Shown in pieces: positions 34,175 through 45,999 of a DNA stretch of 64,000 nt (its first letter is position 1; each line of letters starts with the position of its first letter). The notes beneath the pieces are model-generated. The model worked only from the letters and a program-made list of their open reading frames with translations. It did no database searches and was not told the DNA's origin. Source of the stretch: Pithys albifrons albifrons (lineage: Eukaryota; Chordata; Aves; Passeriformes; Thamnophilidae); assembly GCF_047495875.1 (NCBI RefSeq), contig NC_092497.1:63201492-63265491 (forward strand), in the 5' to 3' direction. Position numbers and translations under genes: made by a program.

Positions 34175-34470
34175 GAAGGGAAAACCCCCTCTACAAGCAC
34201 ACAGGGATGAGAAAATACACTGAAAGGTTCATGTATTGAGGGAAGGACAGGGAGATATCACAAACTGATTACTACAATGAGCAAAACAGATTTGACTTGG
34301 GAAAATGAATTGCATTTATTACCAGTCAAAATCACAGCAGGATAATGACAAGTACAACAAATCTGAAAAATACCTTCTGCTACCCCTCCCTCCTCAGAAA
34401 AACTCTTCATCACAGGTTGTGAAATCCAACCATTCCTCACAGTGTTGTCTGAAATTTTTCCTGGTTTCCT
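34175..34470 (-). mobile_element. LTR fragment, same class as the 20.5-kb LTR
   Basis: On - it resembles the 3' part of the LTR at 20476-21230: it reads cattatcctgctgtgatttt, ggtaataaatgcaattcatt and caagtcaaatctgttttgct. The other end is lost. It lies about 325 bp upstream of the RING gene's TATA box. Confidence 0.6.
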
Positions 34471-34675
34471 TCACCTGCATGTGCTGAAGTTCTGATGTTC
34501 GGGGATGAACCAACCTTGAACCTAGCTTTTTTTTTTTCACAGCTATGAGTCTACTAACTCAGATCTCATAGTTTGGTGGTACCTTTCTCTCTGTGGGGAC
34601 CACAGGGAGTCCTTCAGAGGACAGCCTCACCTGGCAGTGTTTTTCCAAGAGCCACAAGGGTTGGACACACCCCTG

Positions 34676-34683
34676 TGACATCA
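34676..34683 (+). promoter_or_regulatory. CRE-like site upstream of the RING gene
   Basis: TGACATCA, one mismatch from the CREB/CREM site TGACGTCA, about 110 bp before the TATA box. Suggestive only. Confidence 0.25.
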
Positions 34684-34792
34684 CTGCGTGGTGGAGGTGA
34701 TAGTAATCATAATAATCCTAGTAATAATCATAACCCTGGCAATAGATTGTGATGTTGCTGGGGGATGTATTGTGACCTCCTATCCCTTGCTC

Positions 34793-34799
34793 TATAAAT
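34793..34799 (+). promoter_or_regulatory. TATA box of the TOPORS-like gene
   Basis: TATAAAT 46 bp before the ATG at 34845, predicting a start site near 34822-34828 and a 5' UTR of only about 20 nt. It fixes the start: no in-frame ATG lies between the expected start site and 34845. Confidence 0.6.
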
Positions 34800-34844
34800 T
34801 TGGGTGCTGTCAGGGCTCAGGGCAGCCTGTGGGAACTGGCAGAC

Positions 34845-35888
34845 ATGGCTGCAGGGAAGAAGTGGAGCTGCCCCATCTGCTGTGATGCTCCAGATGATCT
34901 GGCTCATGCGATGCCCTGTGGCCACCAGTTCTGCCTGGGCTGCATCCTGCGTTGGGCAGAAAAAAGTCCTGCCTGTCCACTCTGCAGAAGACCCATTTTG
35001 ACTGTCAGGTTTTCTGACCGTGGTGGGGATGACTATCTACACTGTGTCATCACACCTCCCACAGAGTCACCAGCAAACAACAACCAGGCAGGAGAAACTT
35101 TTGGTGGAGGCTGGACTGAAAACAACTCCCGTGGCCCTCCAATATCACCTGCCTCTTCTCCACAGGAGATTAGAGTCCCCACTGAGGAGGAGGCTGCAGG
35201 GCCAGAGGCTGTGGGTGGCATACTGCCTGAGCTCTGGGCAGAGCTTTTCCGAAGGCGACAGAACCTCCTGGCTCCTGTGCGCCCCTGGCTGTGCCAGGGC
35301 CTGGAGATGATATATGGGGGCGAGTGGTGGCAGGTGAAGAGTGCAGAGAGTGGTATCCTGCTCGCCCTCTGTGTCTATGGTCCAAATAGAGAGGTCTTGA
35401 TCCAAAGACTGGAGCCCCGCTTCCAACAATACACTGTACCACTGGTCCATGGCATCCTCAATATCATTGAGACCCGGTGCATTGAGGAGGTCCGGAGACT
35501 GCGGCACTCCCGTGCTGACATTGAGGAATATGAGATCTCTGCAGCCACATCCAGCTCCACTGCCACTCAGGATGGTACTTCCACCCTCAGCCAGGCCCCA
35601 TCCAGTGGCATTGCAGACTCCAGTACGGAGGAGGAAGCCAGCACATTGGATGCCACCCTCCAGGGCCATGCCAGCCACCCCTCATCTGTGTCCATTCCTG
35701 CAGAGCAGGGGGAAACAACAGCAGCCACAAGTCCCTCTGCCTGGGACAGCAGCCAGAGCCCATCCATTCCTGACCAGGGCAGAGATGACTCACCTGTGAC
35801 ATCCCGGTGGCTGCGGAAGAGGAAGACCCCATGCTCCCCAGATGGTGGCACGCATTCCAGAAAGAGGCCACGCACTGATCAGCAGTAG
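34845..35888 (+). CDS. Intronless TOPORS-like C3HC4 RING E3 ubiquitin ligase
   Basis: 347 aa in a single exon. Residues 9-47 are a complete C3HC4 RING (CPIC, CGH, C, C, CPLC: C9, C12, C25, H27, C30, C33, C44, C47), which recruits an E2. It is followed by RRPILTVRF and a DDYLHCVI segment like the TOPORS post-RING linker. Residues about 127-230 form a helical region (LWAELFRRRQN, VRPWLCQGLEMI, VHGILNIIETRCIEE) resembling TOPORS. Then come a Ser/Thr-rich stretch and a bipartite nuclear signal (LRKRK, RKRPR). TOPORS itself is near 1000 aa, so only its N-terminal third is represented. Start: the frame is open further upstream but has no earlier ATG; 34845 has G at -3 and +4. It has its own TATA and AATAAA. 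GC-richer than its surroundings; no disabling change. Probably a diverged retrocopy-derived nuclear E3; substrates unknown. Confidence 0.85.
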   Translation: MAAGKKWSCPICCDAPDDLAHAMPCGHQFCLGCILRWAEKSPACPLCRRPILTVRFSDRGGDDYLHCVITPPTESPANNNQAGETFGGGWTENNSRGPPISPASSPQEIRVPTEEEAAGPEAVGGILPELWAELFRRRQNLLAPVRPWLCQGLEMIYGGEWWQVKSAESGILLALCVYGPNREVLIQRLEPRFQQYTVPLVHGILNIIETRCIEEVRRLRHSRADIEEYEISAATSSSTATQDGTSTLSQAPSSGIADSSTEEEASTLDATLQGHASHPSSVSIPAEQGETTAATSPSAWDSSQSPSIPDQGRDDSPVTSRWLRKRKTPCSPDGGTHSRKRPRTDQQ

Positions 35889-35923
35889 CAGGGCTGCTGC
35901 AAATCTTTATGCAAGGAAAAGAA

Positions 35924-35929
35924 AATAAA
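35924..35929 (+). terminator. Poly(A) signal of the TOPORS-like gene
   Basis: AATAAA 36 nt after the TAG stop; no poly(A) tract follows in the genome. Confidence 0.6.
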
Positions 35930-38900
35930 TGACTATTTGCATGACACAGTCTCTGGGTGCTGCTTACTCCCCTTTCTCCTGGTATGTGTCAGTCAAGGGC
36001 CCCTAAGGCCCCAGGGCCACGTTGGTAATGCTGCCTCCAACATTTTCATGTTGGAAATGCTGCTGCAGCCATGATGATAGAAGAGCTTCTGAGAAAGCAG
36101 TGGGGTGATGCTTAGACAGGAATTATGAATGAAAGGCTGAGCAGGTGTTCCTTAGCAAGAAAAGGAAAGCCCTGGTAATGCCTCACACCATTTCTGCCCA
36201 ATGCCTTAGGGAAAAATGTACAGTTTGCTGAGCTAGACAGGGAGAATCACATCCCTCATCTGGCTGAGCACTCTTCTTTTTATACAGAGCAGGGTAGAGG
36301 AAGGCTGCATGATATTCAGAGGCAAGGTAATCATTTGTCTTCTCATTTTTGATGCTCCACATCTTGTCTGCTGGTGAATGAGAGTTTTTTTGTGTCTTTT
36401 TTTATGAGGTTTAACTCTGAGGTTTGTGAGTCAAACTGATTTTAGCCTTATTCAATACCAAAAGCAGCAGAACAATCCCTCTCAGTCCACCATTGACAGC
36501 TTTGCAAAGTAGAGCACTGTTTGAGTTGTTTGACCCCATTCCAGGCAGAGCATCCTGCTACAACCTTTAATCTCTAAGTGGCAGCATTTATTTGTGGGAG
36601 ACAGCAGAATTTTTAGCAGGAATGCCTGATGTTTGTGAAGTCCTGTGTGTCACATTGTTTCATTTTCACTTATGCTGTATGTAAATCAGCTGCAGCTTCA
36701 TGCCCATGGAAACAGAATTGGCACAATATTTGCTGGCATTTTGCAATAATTCTGTTTTTGCATTACCGCTTAATATATATCTGAGGGAGAGGTATTCATA
36801 AGCAAAATTTCCACAAATCATCTCTCATCACCCTAGTAATTTTTGGCATTTTTGTCTTTCTCTGTGTTTAGAAACACCTTTCTGTTGTTTTATTATTCTT
36901 TCACTGAATGGCTGTTCAGCAAGTGGAGTGCCTTGGAATGCCATTGCACATGTGATTTGACCTACCTATATCCTCCAATTTTGACTAAGCTACAATATCT
37001 GGATCTACCTCTCTCAAGTCTTATGGTAGGACTTGGAATATGAGCTGCAGTCAGTCTTTCAGCTGCTGTCTCACCAATTATTTACTGTCTGCAACTCAAA
37101 CTTAAGTTGCAATCCATGGTTTCTGCATTATTTGGATTATGTCTGTACAGAAAATCTTGGAGGTGGCAATTAATTTTGCTTGATGTGGCTGAGACATCAA
37201 CAGTCTTACCTCATGGGTGCCAAGTGCTGTCCTATTGTCTGGCATTTGTATTTTTCAGCGTGTTTCTTTGCTACCCTATCTGCCTACCTGAATGAGGACC
37301 TCTGGAGAGTCCACCATCATTCTGCATCAACATAATATCTTTGAGTGGTCCAAGTAAACCCTCTAATACTGGTATTTCTACAAACTTTTTGAAAATGAGG
37401 ATATGAAACTGTGCACACTATACCTGCCCAGGTACTTTTAGATTGCAACAGTCCCTAATGAGTATGGATGTCATTTACTGGTGAATTGATGAGCTCCATA
37501 CAGCCCCAGAATCTGCCTTGTACTAATAACCATCCTATGGCATGTCTGCCTCTGAAGGGCATTCACTGGAACTGTACTCACCATAAACTGAAAGAGGACC
37601 ATTGCATAGTAGGTGTTGAAGTATTTCTGTACTAAATGTCATTAATTTAAATTTCTCTGCTTTGTAGTTAAGTATTGCAATTTTTCCAAGCTACAGATTG
37701 AATACAAATGAGACCTTTCTGAAAGAACAGAACTTCTAATTTGACAGGTCATAGTACTTTTCAGCAATGGCATTCAGCACTAGGAAGGGTGTTATGTTTG
37801 AAGAGTGCCAGCTGCCCTCTTGAACCATGATGAGTATGCTAATGCTGCTGCTCAAGAAATTATTTTCAGTAACATACAAGTAACAAAATCATTAACTAAA
37901 ATGCTTAAGCAAGAAAAACAAATGCTGAAAAAATCTAGGACATAGGTATTGATTTTAAACCTCTTAAGGATTAGACTGATAATTTTTCTCAAAAAAAACT
38001 TTGTACACTCTAATCAAAACAAAACCTTTAATGTGTTTCTTTTCCTTAGTTCAGTCTCGGCAGGGGATTAAATCTCAATGTTGCTACCTAAAAATCCATA
38101 ATGTAGTTTGATCTCCATATTTAGTAGTATCTCACTCAGTCCCTTCATGGTCACAGTATTATCAGAAAGGTATATATGTTAATCTTTCTGATATTACACA
38201 TTTATCTGATACAGATATATTTGATATATGTGTGTTTGTGTATCTATATATCTACACATACAGAAAATACCAGGCAAGCCTTGTACAGGTTTAGTAAATG
38301 TAACCAACCATTCCATTCCACGTCACCAGAGAAGTTGAGTTCTGCATCACTGTAAGATGCTTGTATCAGACAGTTGGTGTCTGAGATTTACAGACTTGTT
38401 TGGTACAGCATATTCCTCGAAAACACAAAGTCTTTTCAGAGATGTCTGAATGCAGAAGGTTCTTCTCTGGAAGAGTTTTGAGTGGATGGTGCTTATCACT
38501 GAGTTAACAGTAAAAACTAATTACAGTGTTCTATTCTCAGACTTCGTGGTCATTGAGTGTTTCTGACTACAGCCTTGAGACATGAAAATTGACATAGTGA
38601 TATAGGTCCTCAGCTTCTTGGCCTGAGGGACTTTTTATGTTGATTGTGCAGATACAACAACTCAAATCCCTTATTTCTTTATGGGCATTCTCTGTGCTAC
38701 ACTTGTGGGAAGATGGTGATGGAGAGGTTCTTCATCTCTAAGTACATGTAGGAAAATTAAAGTAAGAATAAGTGGATTCGAGGGAAATGTTTGGTATCAG
38801 AAGTCAGTCATTTGCTGAGTGTTGTTTGGCCACGTAGGATTATGGGCCCAATAGCCTCCCACAGTATTTTCTGCACCCTAAAACAAGCTCAGCAATGGAG

Positions 38901-39213
38901 TTTCTGAGATGTTTTCACATTATAATCTTGCTATTAATTTTCAAAAATCAGCACTCTGTTAGAGTGGAAAAATGTCTTTCAAAACTCTCTTTTCCTACCA
39001 GTCATCTTGAGCCCAAGTTTCCTCTGTTTCTGGCCTCATGTTTGTGTGGAATACCTCATTACTCAAAATATCCGTGTTTTTGAAGGCACACAGAATATTT
39101 GAGTTGCAAGTTGCAGATCTGCAGTATTCCAAAAGGTGTTGGCTATCATGTACTAAGGGAAAATTGCAATACAGATGAGGAAAACAATTTCCTGCTCACA
39201 CTAAAACTGTAAT
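35930..39213 (+). other. Intergenic, nothing recognised
   Basis: AT-rich, with short TA/TG-rich patches near 38.2 kb. No protein-like frames, RNA genes or confident repeats. Confidence 0.5.
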
Positions 39214-39503
39214 TATGCATCTGTATGTATGTATGTATGGCCAAACTTCACGAACGAAGATTTGGGAAGGGCTGTCCCCACGTGGATGTGCCCTTCCAGC
39301 CTGCGCAGTGGATTTTAGGTGAGGCTCAGCGTGCACAGAACTGGCCCCACCGTTTAAGTCCTGAGGTCCATCTGCCACGGCCGAGCGAGCTTGGACAGTG
39401 ACAGTGAAGTCCTCAGGACTAGAACCTACAGCACCCGGCATTTCCCAGGAGGTCTCCCATCCAAGTACTAATCCGGGGCTGACCCTGCTTATATGCATCT
39501 GTA
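39214..39503 (-). mobile_element. Composite tRNA-Gln/5S-rRNA SINE, copy C (5'-truncated)
   Basis: Element 39226-39491 between perfect 12-bp direct repeats tatgcatctgta (39214-39225 and 39492-39503). It has a TATG/CATA tail at the left and the same unique body as copies A and B. It ends inside a 67-bp segment (39425-39491) that is nearly 5S rRNA in reverse (cccaggaggtctcccatcca). The tRNA head is missing. Truncation plus duplication is classic LINE-driven insertion. It keeps the 27-nt 5S stretch absent from copies A and B. Confidence 0.85.
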
Positions 39504-41805
39504 ATCACTCAGTAAATTATATTCCGACCTTAGGTCATGCAGCAGTTTTATTTAAAGAATGAAAAGGAGAATGATTTCACATAATGTAACATTTATTTAA
39601 TATATTATGTGTTATATTCATTAATATTGCATAGTTTGTGTAATATAGAGCATGTAAGTAAGATATATATTTTGAAATAACATAATGTGAAATCTAAACA
39701 CATTAGAAGGAAGTTACTAAATTTTGTACTCAGAGATTTGAATATAAGACCATCAGTATATTTGTACGATTTGTGCTACTTAACTGCAGAGGGTTACACA
39801 GTCAACTTTGAGGTAGATAGCTCTTTTACATAAATGTTCCTCCTCCACTTGTCAGTCATGATGCCTGAATGAATTTAACATTTTAATCCTTGCCTGCATT
39901 TGTGTAGTGAATGTGATTCTCTCTAAAATTCTTCCTTTCAGAAGATGGTAAATGTCCCTTGATAATAGCTAGTGAAGATAGATAGAAAGAGCAGCTTTGA
40001 CCTAGGAGTGTGCTGGTTTATGGGAAAGAGTAAGTTTAGGATTTTTCTTGCTATTTTTGTAAGTTTTCAGCTGACTGTTCCTGCATATATCCCTCAGTAG
40101 TTTCAATGTTTAACTTCTGTAAAAGGAGCACTACCAAATCTTCCCAGTGCCTTTCTGAATTACTGAAAGGCGTACATACTTTGATTTGTATTTTTATATT
40201 TGCTCCAGTGTAAATGTTGAAAAATATGTCTATCCTAGAAGACAGAAGGTATATTTGTTTTCCTTACAGGATATGGCATGTGATGACACTCATTTTAAAT
40301 AGGCGGTCTAGAAGAGGCATGGAGATATATCCCTGCTAAGGTACACTTGAGCAGAGTATTTTTAACATCACTGTTTTCTGCTTTAGTATACACTTCCACC
40401 TTTTGGTAATTTACATAAGCATAGATAGATATGAATAATGCATAAACATTTTAAATGCAAGGCTTACAGCTCCCACAGTGCAGTAGTGTATACAACAATT
40501 TGATTGGCTCTGCTCTCTTCTCATTACTGGCAGTTTCTGGGAGCACAATAGAGATTGAAAAGGCTGACAGGAATGGGCAGTATTTATTTTGTGAGAAATA
40601 TTTGTAGCCTTTTCAAGGCAGTTTTATGATAAAGTTTTGTGTGCAATTGTTGTTCCTTGATTTGTTTTTTTCTCTGGGAAGAATGCAGTAAATGGTCTGT
40701 GACGGATCTTTTGCAGATTGAGTCAGAACTCTTGTTTGGATTTTTTTTTTTAGGATACAGCTGGATTTTTTTCCCTATTTGCATAAACGTGAGCATTAGC
40801 TATAAATACATAAAGAATTATGAGATTTCTTAAGGTTTCTCTGTTAAAGTAACAAGGCAATGATAAGAAACACTTGAAGAAGTTAAAATTTCTTGAGTTA
40901 AAGAAGTTAAAATACAGATATTTTATATAATTTTAGGTTTGTTTTTATGTTGTTTTTATTTTTTTATTATTTTTTCCCCAGGAGAATGAAATTACTTCTA
41001 AAATGTACGTTCATTATTTTTGTGCTAGTTAGCTCATGCTGTTATAGCATGTACGTAATTCCTACTTAAATATGTGTTTTTAATAGAGAACAAAAGCACG
41101 CTATTAATTAACCAAGATTCACAAAGGTTTTCCTTTTATTTTAGCAATATCTGAGTCATGTTTTTATGCTTATTCAGAAAGAAAGTAATTTTTCCCTCTC
41201 CCCTCAAAGAACTACATCTATTAAAAACGTTGGGGGATGCTGCTGCTCTTTATGATTTGAACAGTAATTTTTCAGGTTTTCCAGGCAAGTTCATAAAAGT
41301 AAATAATATTTTTTCTGAAGTAAAATAAAGGTCAGTGTTCCAGCTTGACTGTGCACCCATAATCATCATTTACTTTCAGACAGATGCAATAAAAGGGTTT
41401 GTTTTAAAAATTTTTGTATCTGTAAAATACTTGAAATTTTTTCCTGATTTCTTTCAGTACTGGCAGGGTGACTAAGGTTAGTATAACAAACAATTTCACC
41501 ACATGCATAACTGGAGCTGTAGATGATTAGGTCCTGTACAATTTCTCACATTTAAGTTTGATTAGTATTTTTAATAGCTGATGATATTGTCAATTAACCA
41601 TCTGTTCCTTATATTAGTAAATCTGTAAATTAATTGGTTTTAGCTGCTGATAGCACATCACAGTCAAAACAAGTCTTATTTTCCCTATAAACATCAACAA
41701 ATGAACTTTGTCAAGCACTTAGTATTTCAAGTCTGTGACAGCTCGTTTCTGATAGGTTACCTGAGCAAAACTTTTTTTTTTCTTACTCCTGTATGGACCA
41801 AGACA

Positions 41806-41862
41806 AATGAATGAATGAATGAATGAATGAATGAATGAATGAATGAATGAATGAATGAACGA
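41806..41862 (+). repeat. (AATG)n microsatellite
   Basis: About 14 uninterrupted tetranucleotide units. Open frames of repeated Ile-His-Ser-Phe on - arise from this repeat. Confidence 0.95.
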
Positions 41863-42398
41863 ACACAATTTCTGAACTCCCCACTCTGCAAGGGAAGCAC
41901 TGACTTAAACAAGTATGTTTTCTGTATATGCGCCTGCACTCTGCTATGTTGAAAACCAATTCCAAAACGTTCCTAATACAAAATTGGAAATATTTAAAAG
42001 TAATTTCCTGTGTATTTCTCTGCAAAATCCTTGTGCAGGGTCTTGTTTTAATTCTGTGGTACTATCAGTTCTGCCATAAACATAAACAAATGCCTGTAGA
42101 AACTATTTACTCAGCTGCTAAAATGTAAAGCACCTTTCATGCTGGTAATCATCACAGGGGAGAATCTTTTTTCCCTGAGACATGCAAATGTCTGGACAGA
42201 AATCCCAAGTCAATGAAACTGCCAGATCACATGGTTCTCTACAGCTCGTATATCCAGATAGTTTTCTCTTTCATTCACAAACTCAGGCTCTCTTTTTAGT
42301 AAACAGTGCACTAAATCAACTTTTGATGAGATTCTTCTTTTTGTGATTAAACTTGGTGGAAGACAGAAAGTTAGAGATGTGGGATATGGAGAGGAATA

Positions 42399-42690
42399 TG
42401 TTGGGGATTTTTTTGTTGTTTTGTTGGTTTTTTCTGTTGTTCCTTGTTTTATTTTGTTGTTGGTTGGAGGTTTTTTGGGGGGACTTGTTTGTGTTTTGTG
42501 GTTTTTTGGTGGTGGTGGTAGTGTTTTTAATTTTTTTTTGTGGCTGAGGAGCCAGGAGGGCAATTCCTGTGCATTGAATAATTCTAAATTAAAAAAAAAA
42601 CACACACAAAAAACCCCCGAAAACAAACAAACAAAAACACCACCCCCAAACCAAACAAAACCAAAAAACAACAAACCCTCAAAACAAGTA
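42399..42690. repeat. Long imperfect inverted repeat: G/T-rich arm and A/C-rich arm
   Basis: 42399-42545 is almost purely G/T (gttgttttgttggttttttc) and 42590-42690 almost purely A/C (aaaccaaacaaaaccaaaaa), separated by about 45 bp of mixed sequence. The second arm reversed resembles the first, so a single strand could fold into an imperfect hairpin. Low complexity explains the 165- and 156-codon frames here. Confidence 0.75.
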
Positions 42691-45002
42691 AACTTATTTT
42701 GGTTCATTTGCCTCTATCTTTCCACAACTACTGTAAACTTAATACAGTGGAATCCTAATGAAGATCCTCTGACAGATGGTCCTTTGTCTCTATTAAGAAG
42801 AATACTTGATTAACTGAAGAGGTAACTTGAATAACAATTTCTTTGAGAACTTATACTGCCCATCAAACCACTGAGAAGCTCTCAAGCCAATTCCTCAGTG
42901 GGTGCAAGTCAAAAGGGACTGGAGCCAGCAGAAATGTCCAAGCCTGTGGTTGTGCTTCCCACAGTTTAAAACCAGCATATCTGAGCACAAACAGGACAGC
43001 AGTCCTCAAAGGGATTTGGGCACCTGGATGATACTGGTGCACTGAGCTGCAAGTGGTTCGTCAAATCATTTGCCAAGTCATGGTTCTAAGAGTAACTAAA
43101 TCAGGTTACCCAGGGTGGCTGTGAGATACCTGCCGTGGTAACCTGTGATGTGTGGCTGAATTGAAACAGGCCACTGAGATGCAGGAATGAATGTTGGACT
43201 CATTGTGCACCAAAGACTAGTCAGTGAATGAAAACATTCCTCAAGAAATCATCAAAAGGAATTTGTGAAGTATGGGGACACCGAAACCTCACATATTCCA
43301 CTGTTATTAGGTCACACCCCTGATATGGAGAGCAGTTATCTTATTTCACAGTGACTGCTGAGAATAAGGATTTCATTTAAACTTATTCTTTTGTCATTAA
43401 AAACAGATATGATACAGTAGAGATAAACCACCTTAGTAAAACAGCTTTCCTTTAAAAACAGTGATAGAAGTGGATCATAACCTCATCACATCTATGTTTT
43501 GTATACTTGGTACTGACCAGTCATATTTCAGCTCCATCCTGTCAAGATAGAAACAGTCATGAAACAAAAAACCTGAAAATGTCTCCTATTTATGTTTAGT
43601 ATCTGATACTACTTTTCCTCTTTTTCCATAATTGCCAGAATTTTGATTCTTGTGGTCCCTTAGTTTCTGAGTAGACTGTTCTGTGGGTGTCATTTCAGCA
43701 GCTGTGTAATTATTTCCATTGTTGGCATGGCATTCTGGTGGCAAAGCACTTCCTTGCCATTAACACTAGTTCCAGACCTGGGGGCTGTTGGATGTGGAGC
43801 AGCCCTGAATTCTGAACAACTCTGTGATATTCTGTGTTGGGATGCAGGGTAGAGGAACCAGGCTGAAGAATTTTCTGTGCAGAGGAACAAGATACATCCA
43901 AGCTTCCAGAGGCTGAGAAAACTCATGCTGTTGCAAAACCACCCCCTCAGAAAGGTCTTTTCAGGAGGACACAGGTTGCAATCTGACTCAGTAAAACTCT
44001 AAGATTACTTACATTGAAGGAAAGTTAGGTCACAAAAATCAAGTGCTAATTCTCAATGTATAAGAGATGTAATAAGTTTTATGAAGTCCTCTATGAATTT
44101 TGCTGATGGTTCAGTGCTGCTGTGCAGCCATTTCTTTCATGGCAATTCCCCATGAGGGGCATGTGGTGCTCATAATTTCTGAGTTTTTCTCCTGGTTTCC
44201 TTGTAAATAGTTTGACTTCCTATATTTACCACAATTTCAGTGTCAGTAGAAGTGATGGCAACTGTTTTTGCAGTGTGTGCATTCATGCATACCTTTCCCA
44301 CACTTAAATCAAATTACATGGTGGTCTGGATTAGATTCAGGAAAGCAAATACCCCAGAAAGTCTGATCTGATGTCATACTTCAGACACTCTTCAACATTA
44401 TAATTTCTATTTGGGAGCTGAGCTACTCAAGTACTACAGTATGTGAGATTCCGTTTGATGTTCAGTTTAAGTTCAGGTTAGTATGAGCAGGGGTTGTAAA
44501 CTGAGGTATTGTTTTCTGCCTAGTCTGTGTCATGAAGAAAAATGGATAAATTGAGGTACTGCTTGTTCAACTATAAACAGGGGCAGTGTTTACATGAAAG
44601 ACACTCTGCTTCAAATTAGTTGAAGAAGATGCACCCAGTGGTCATCCTGTTCACACTAGGAGGCTTTACTTGCTGTGAGCACAATAAAGATTACTTGACT
44701 CCACCAGAGAGCACTGTCTCCTTTCTTCTACTATGAAAAATTGGTTTGCCTCCTAGGCCAGCATCATGATGTAAATCTTAGTGAAAGATTCTGAGATGTC
44801 TGAGCAAATCAAGGCATTTGACCACTCTGATGCCTTTTAGCCTATATCTCTGTCTTATTTTCCTTATACCCTTTATTTTTTATGTTAGTAGTAGGGGGAA
44901 AACATAATTTAGTTATAAAGCAGTAGCTACTACAACCACTTTAGTCATTTCCCCTCTTTCAGCTTGAGAAGAACTTGATTATTTTTATTCTCATCTTTAG
45001 CT

Positions 45003-45003
<1 letters not shown>

Positions 45004-45045
<42 letters not shown>
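45004..45045 (+). repeat. (GAT)n microsatellite
   Basis: Fourteen consecutive GAT units, flanked by ordinary AT-rich sequence. Confidence 0.95.
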
Positions 45046-45230
45046 CTTGATTAATATTTTTTCAGACTCCTGTCCTTACTGGAAGCGAAGCAGAGCTTTA
45101 ATATTTGGAAAATTGTTCCTAACAATCTCAATTTTAGTTTTCTGGGGCTGAGTTCTTAAGCCCTGATGCAATACTTAGTCAGTCAACACTTTCACTGCAG
45201 GCTGATTAGGATTTCCCTGATCTGCAGGAA

Positions 45231-45465
45231 AGGCTGGCATGACAGTAATTTCCAGTATTGAGTTGTTGAGGAACACATTTAGTGCAGGTAGCTCAATGTA
45301 CAAAGGGAGTTGTGGCATGACACTCAGAGACGTGGCAGCAGAGTACTATGAGGGAATAAAAGCCCAGGGGTTCCTCAGTTGGGGGTCTCTCCTTGGAGGC
45401 ACCAGCTCAAGCTATTTCCTTGTTGCTGCACTGTGAATAAATTTCTTTAAGGATACAGACACTTG
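45231..45465 (+). mobile_element. Possible LTR remnant
   Basis: Has the order expected of an LTR: a TATA-like ggaataaaagccc (about 45353), a short GC-richer stretch and AATAAA (about 45436). No TG/CA ends assigned. A CR1 copy follows directly. Confidence 0.3.
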
Positions 45466-45469
45466 AGGC

Positions 45470-45999
45470 TTTTCTCTGCACTGGTGCAGTCTTACCTGGA
45501 ATAGTGTGTGCAGTTTTGGTCACAGCAGTGTAAGAAATAAGCCATTACAGAGCATCCAAAGGAATGCAAAAAAGATGGTGAAGGGTCTAGAGGGAAAGCC
45601 TTATGAGGAGCAGCTGAGGGCACTTGGTCTGTTCAGCTGGAGAAGAGTAGACTGAGGGGAAACCTCGTTGCAGTTACAACTTCCTTGTGAGGGGAAGAGG
45701 AGAGGCAGTCACTGATCTCTTGTCTGTGGGGACCAGTGACAGAACCCGAGGGAACGGCCTAAAGTTGTGTCAGAAGAGGTTTAGTTTGGATATTAGAAAA
45801 AGGTTCTTCACCCAGAGAATGGTTGGACTCTGCATCGTGCTCCTCAAGGAAGTGATCACAGCACCAAGCCTGACAGAGTTCAAGAAGCATTTGGATGATA
45901 AATTTTGGCAAATGGTGTGACTCCTTTGCAGGGCCAAGAGTTGGACTCAATGGTCCTTGTGAGTCCCTTCCAACTTGGTGCATTCTGTGATTCAGTGAC
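45470..45999 (+). mobile_element. CR1 retroposon, 5'-truncated
   Basis: CR1 3' region ending gtgcattctgtgattcagtg. Includes gcagtcttacctggaatagt and ggcaaatggtgtgactcctt. Its short open frame is a CR1 remnant, not a host gene. The subfamily differs from the copies at 28.3 and 56.3 kb. Confidence 0.85.

Larger units (their letters stand above)
39504..45230 (+). other. Intergenic, low-complexity patches only
   Basis: AT-rich. Contains the (AATG)n, G/T-A/C and (GAT)n tracts listed separately. No gene recognised. Confidence 0.5.

Noticed and set aside
34800..34844. Extended N-terminus of the RING protein from 34800
   Set aside because: The codon there is TTG, lies at the TATA box and upstream of the expected transcription start.
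39425..39491. 5S rRNA gene on -
   Set aside because: Only about half of a 5S sequence, bounded by a target-site duplication and continuous with SINE body.
41757..42025. Open frames with repeated Ile-His-Ser-Phe
   Set aside because: Translation of the (AATG)n microsatellite.
42210..42813. 165- and 156-codon open frames on opposite strands
   Set aside because: Products of G/T and A/C low-complexity DNA, giving runs of Phe/Val/Gly or Lys/Pro/Thr.
45687..45920. 77-codon open frame on +
   Set aside because: Sense-strand CR1 3' region; a familiar conceptual translation from CR1 copies.
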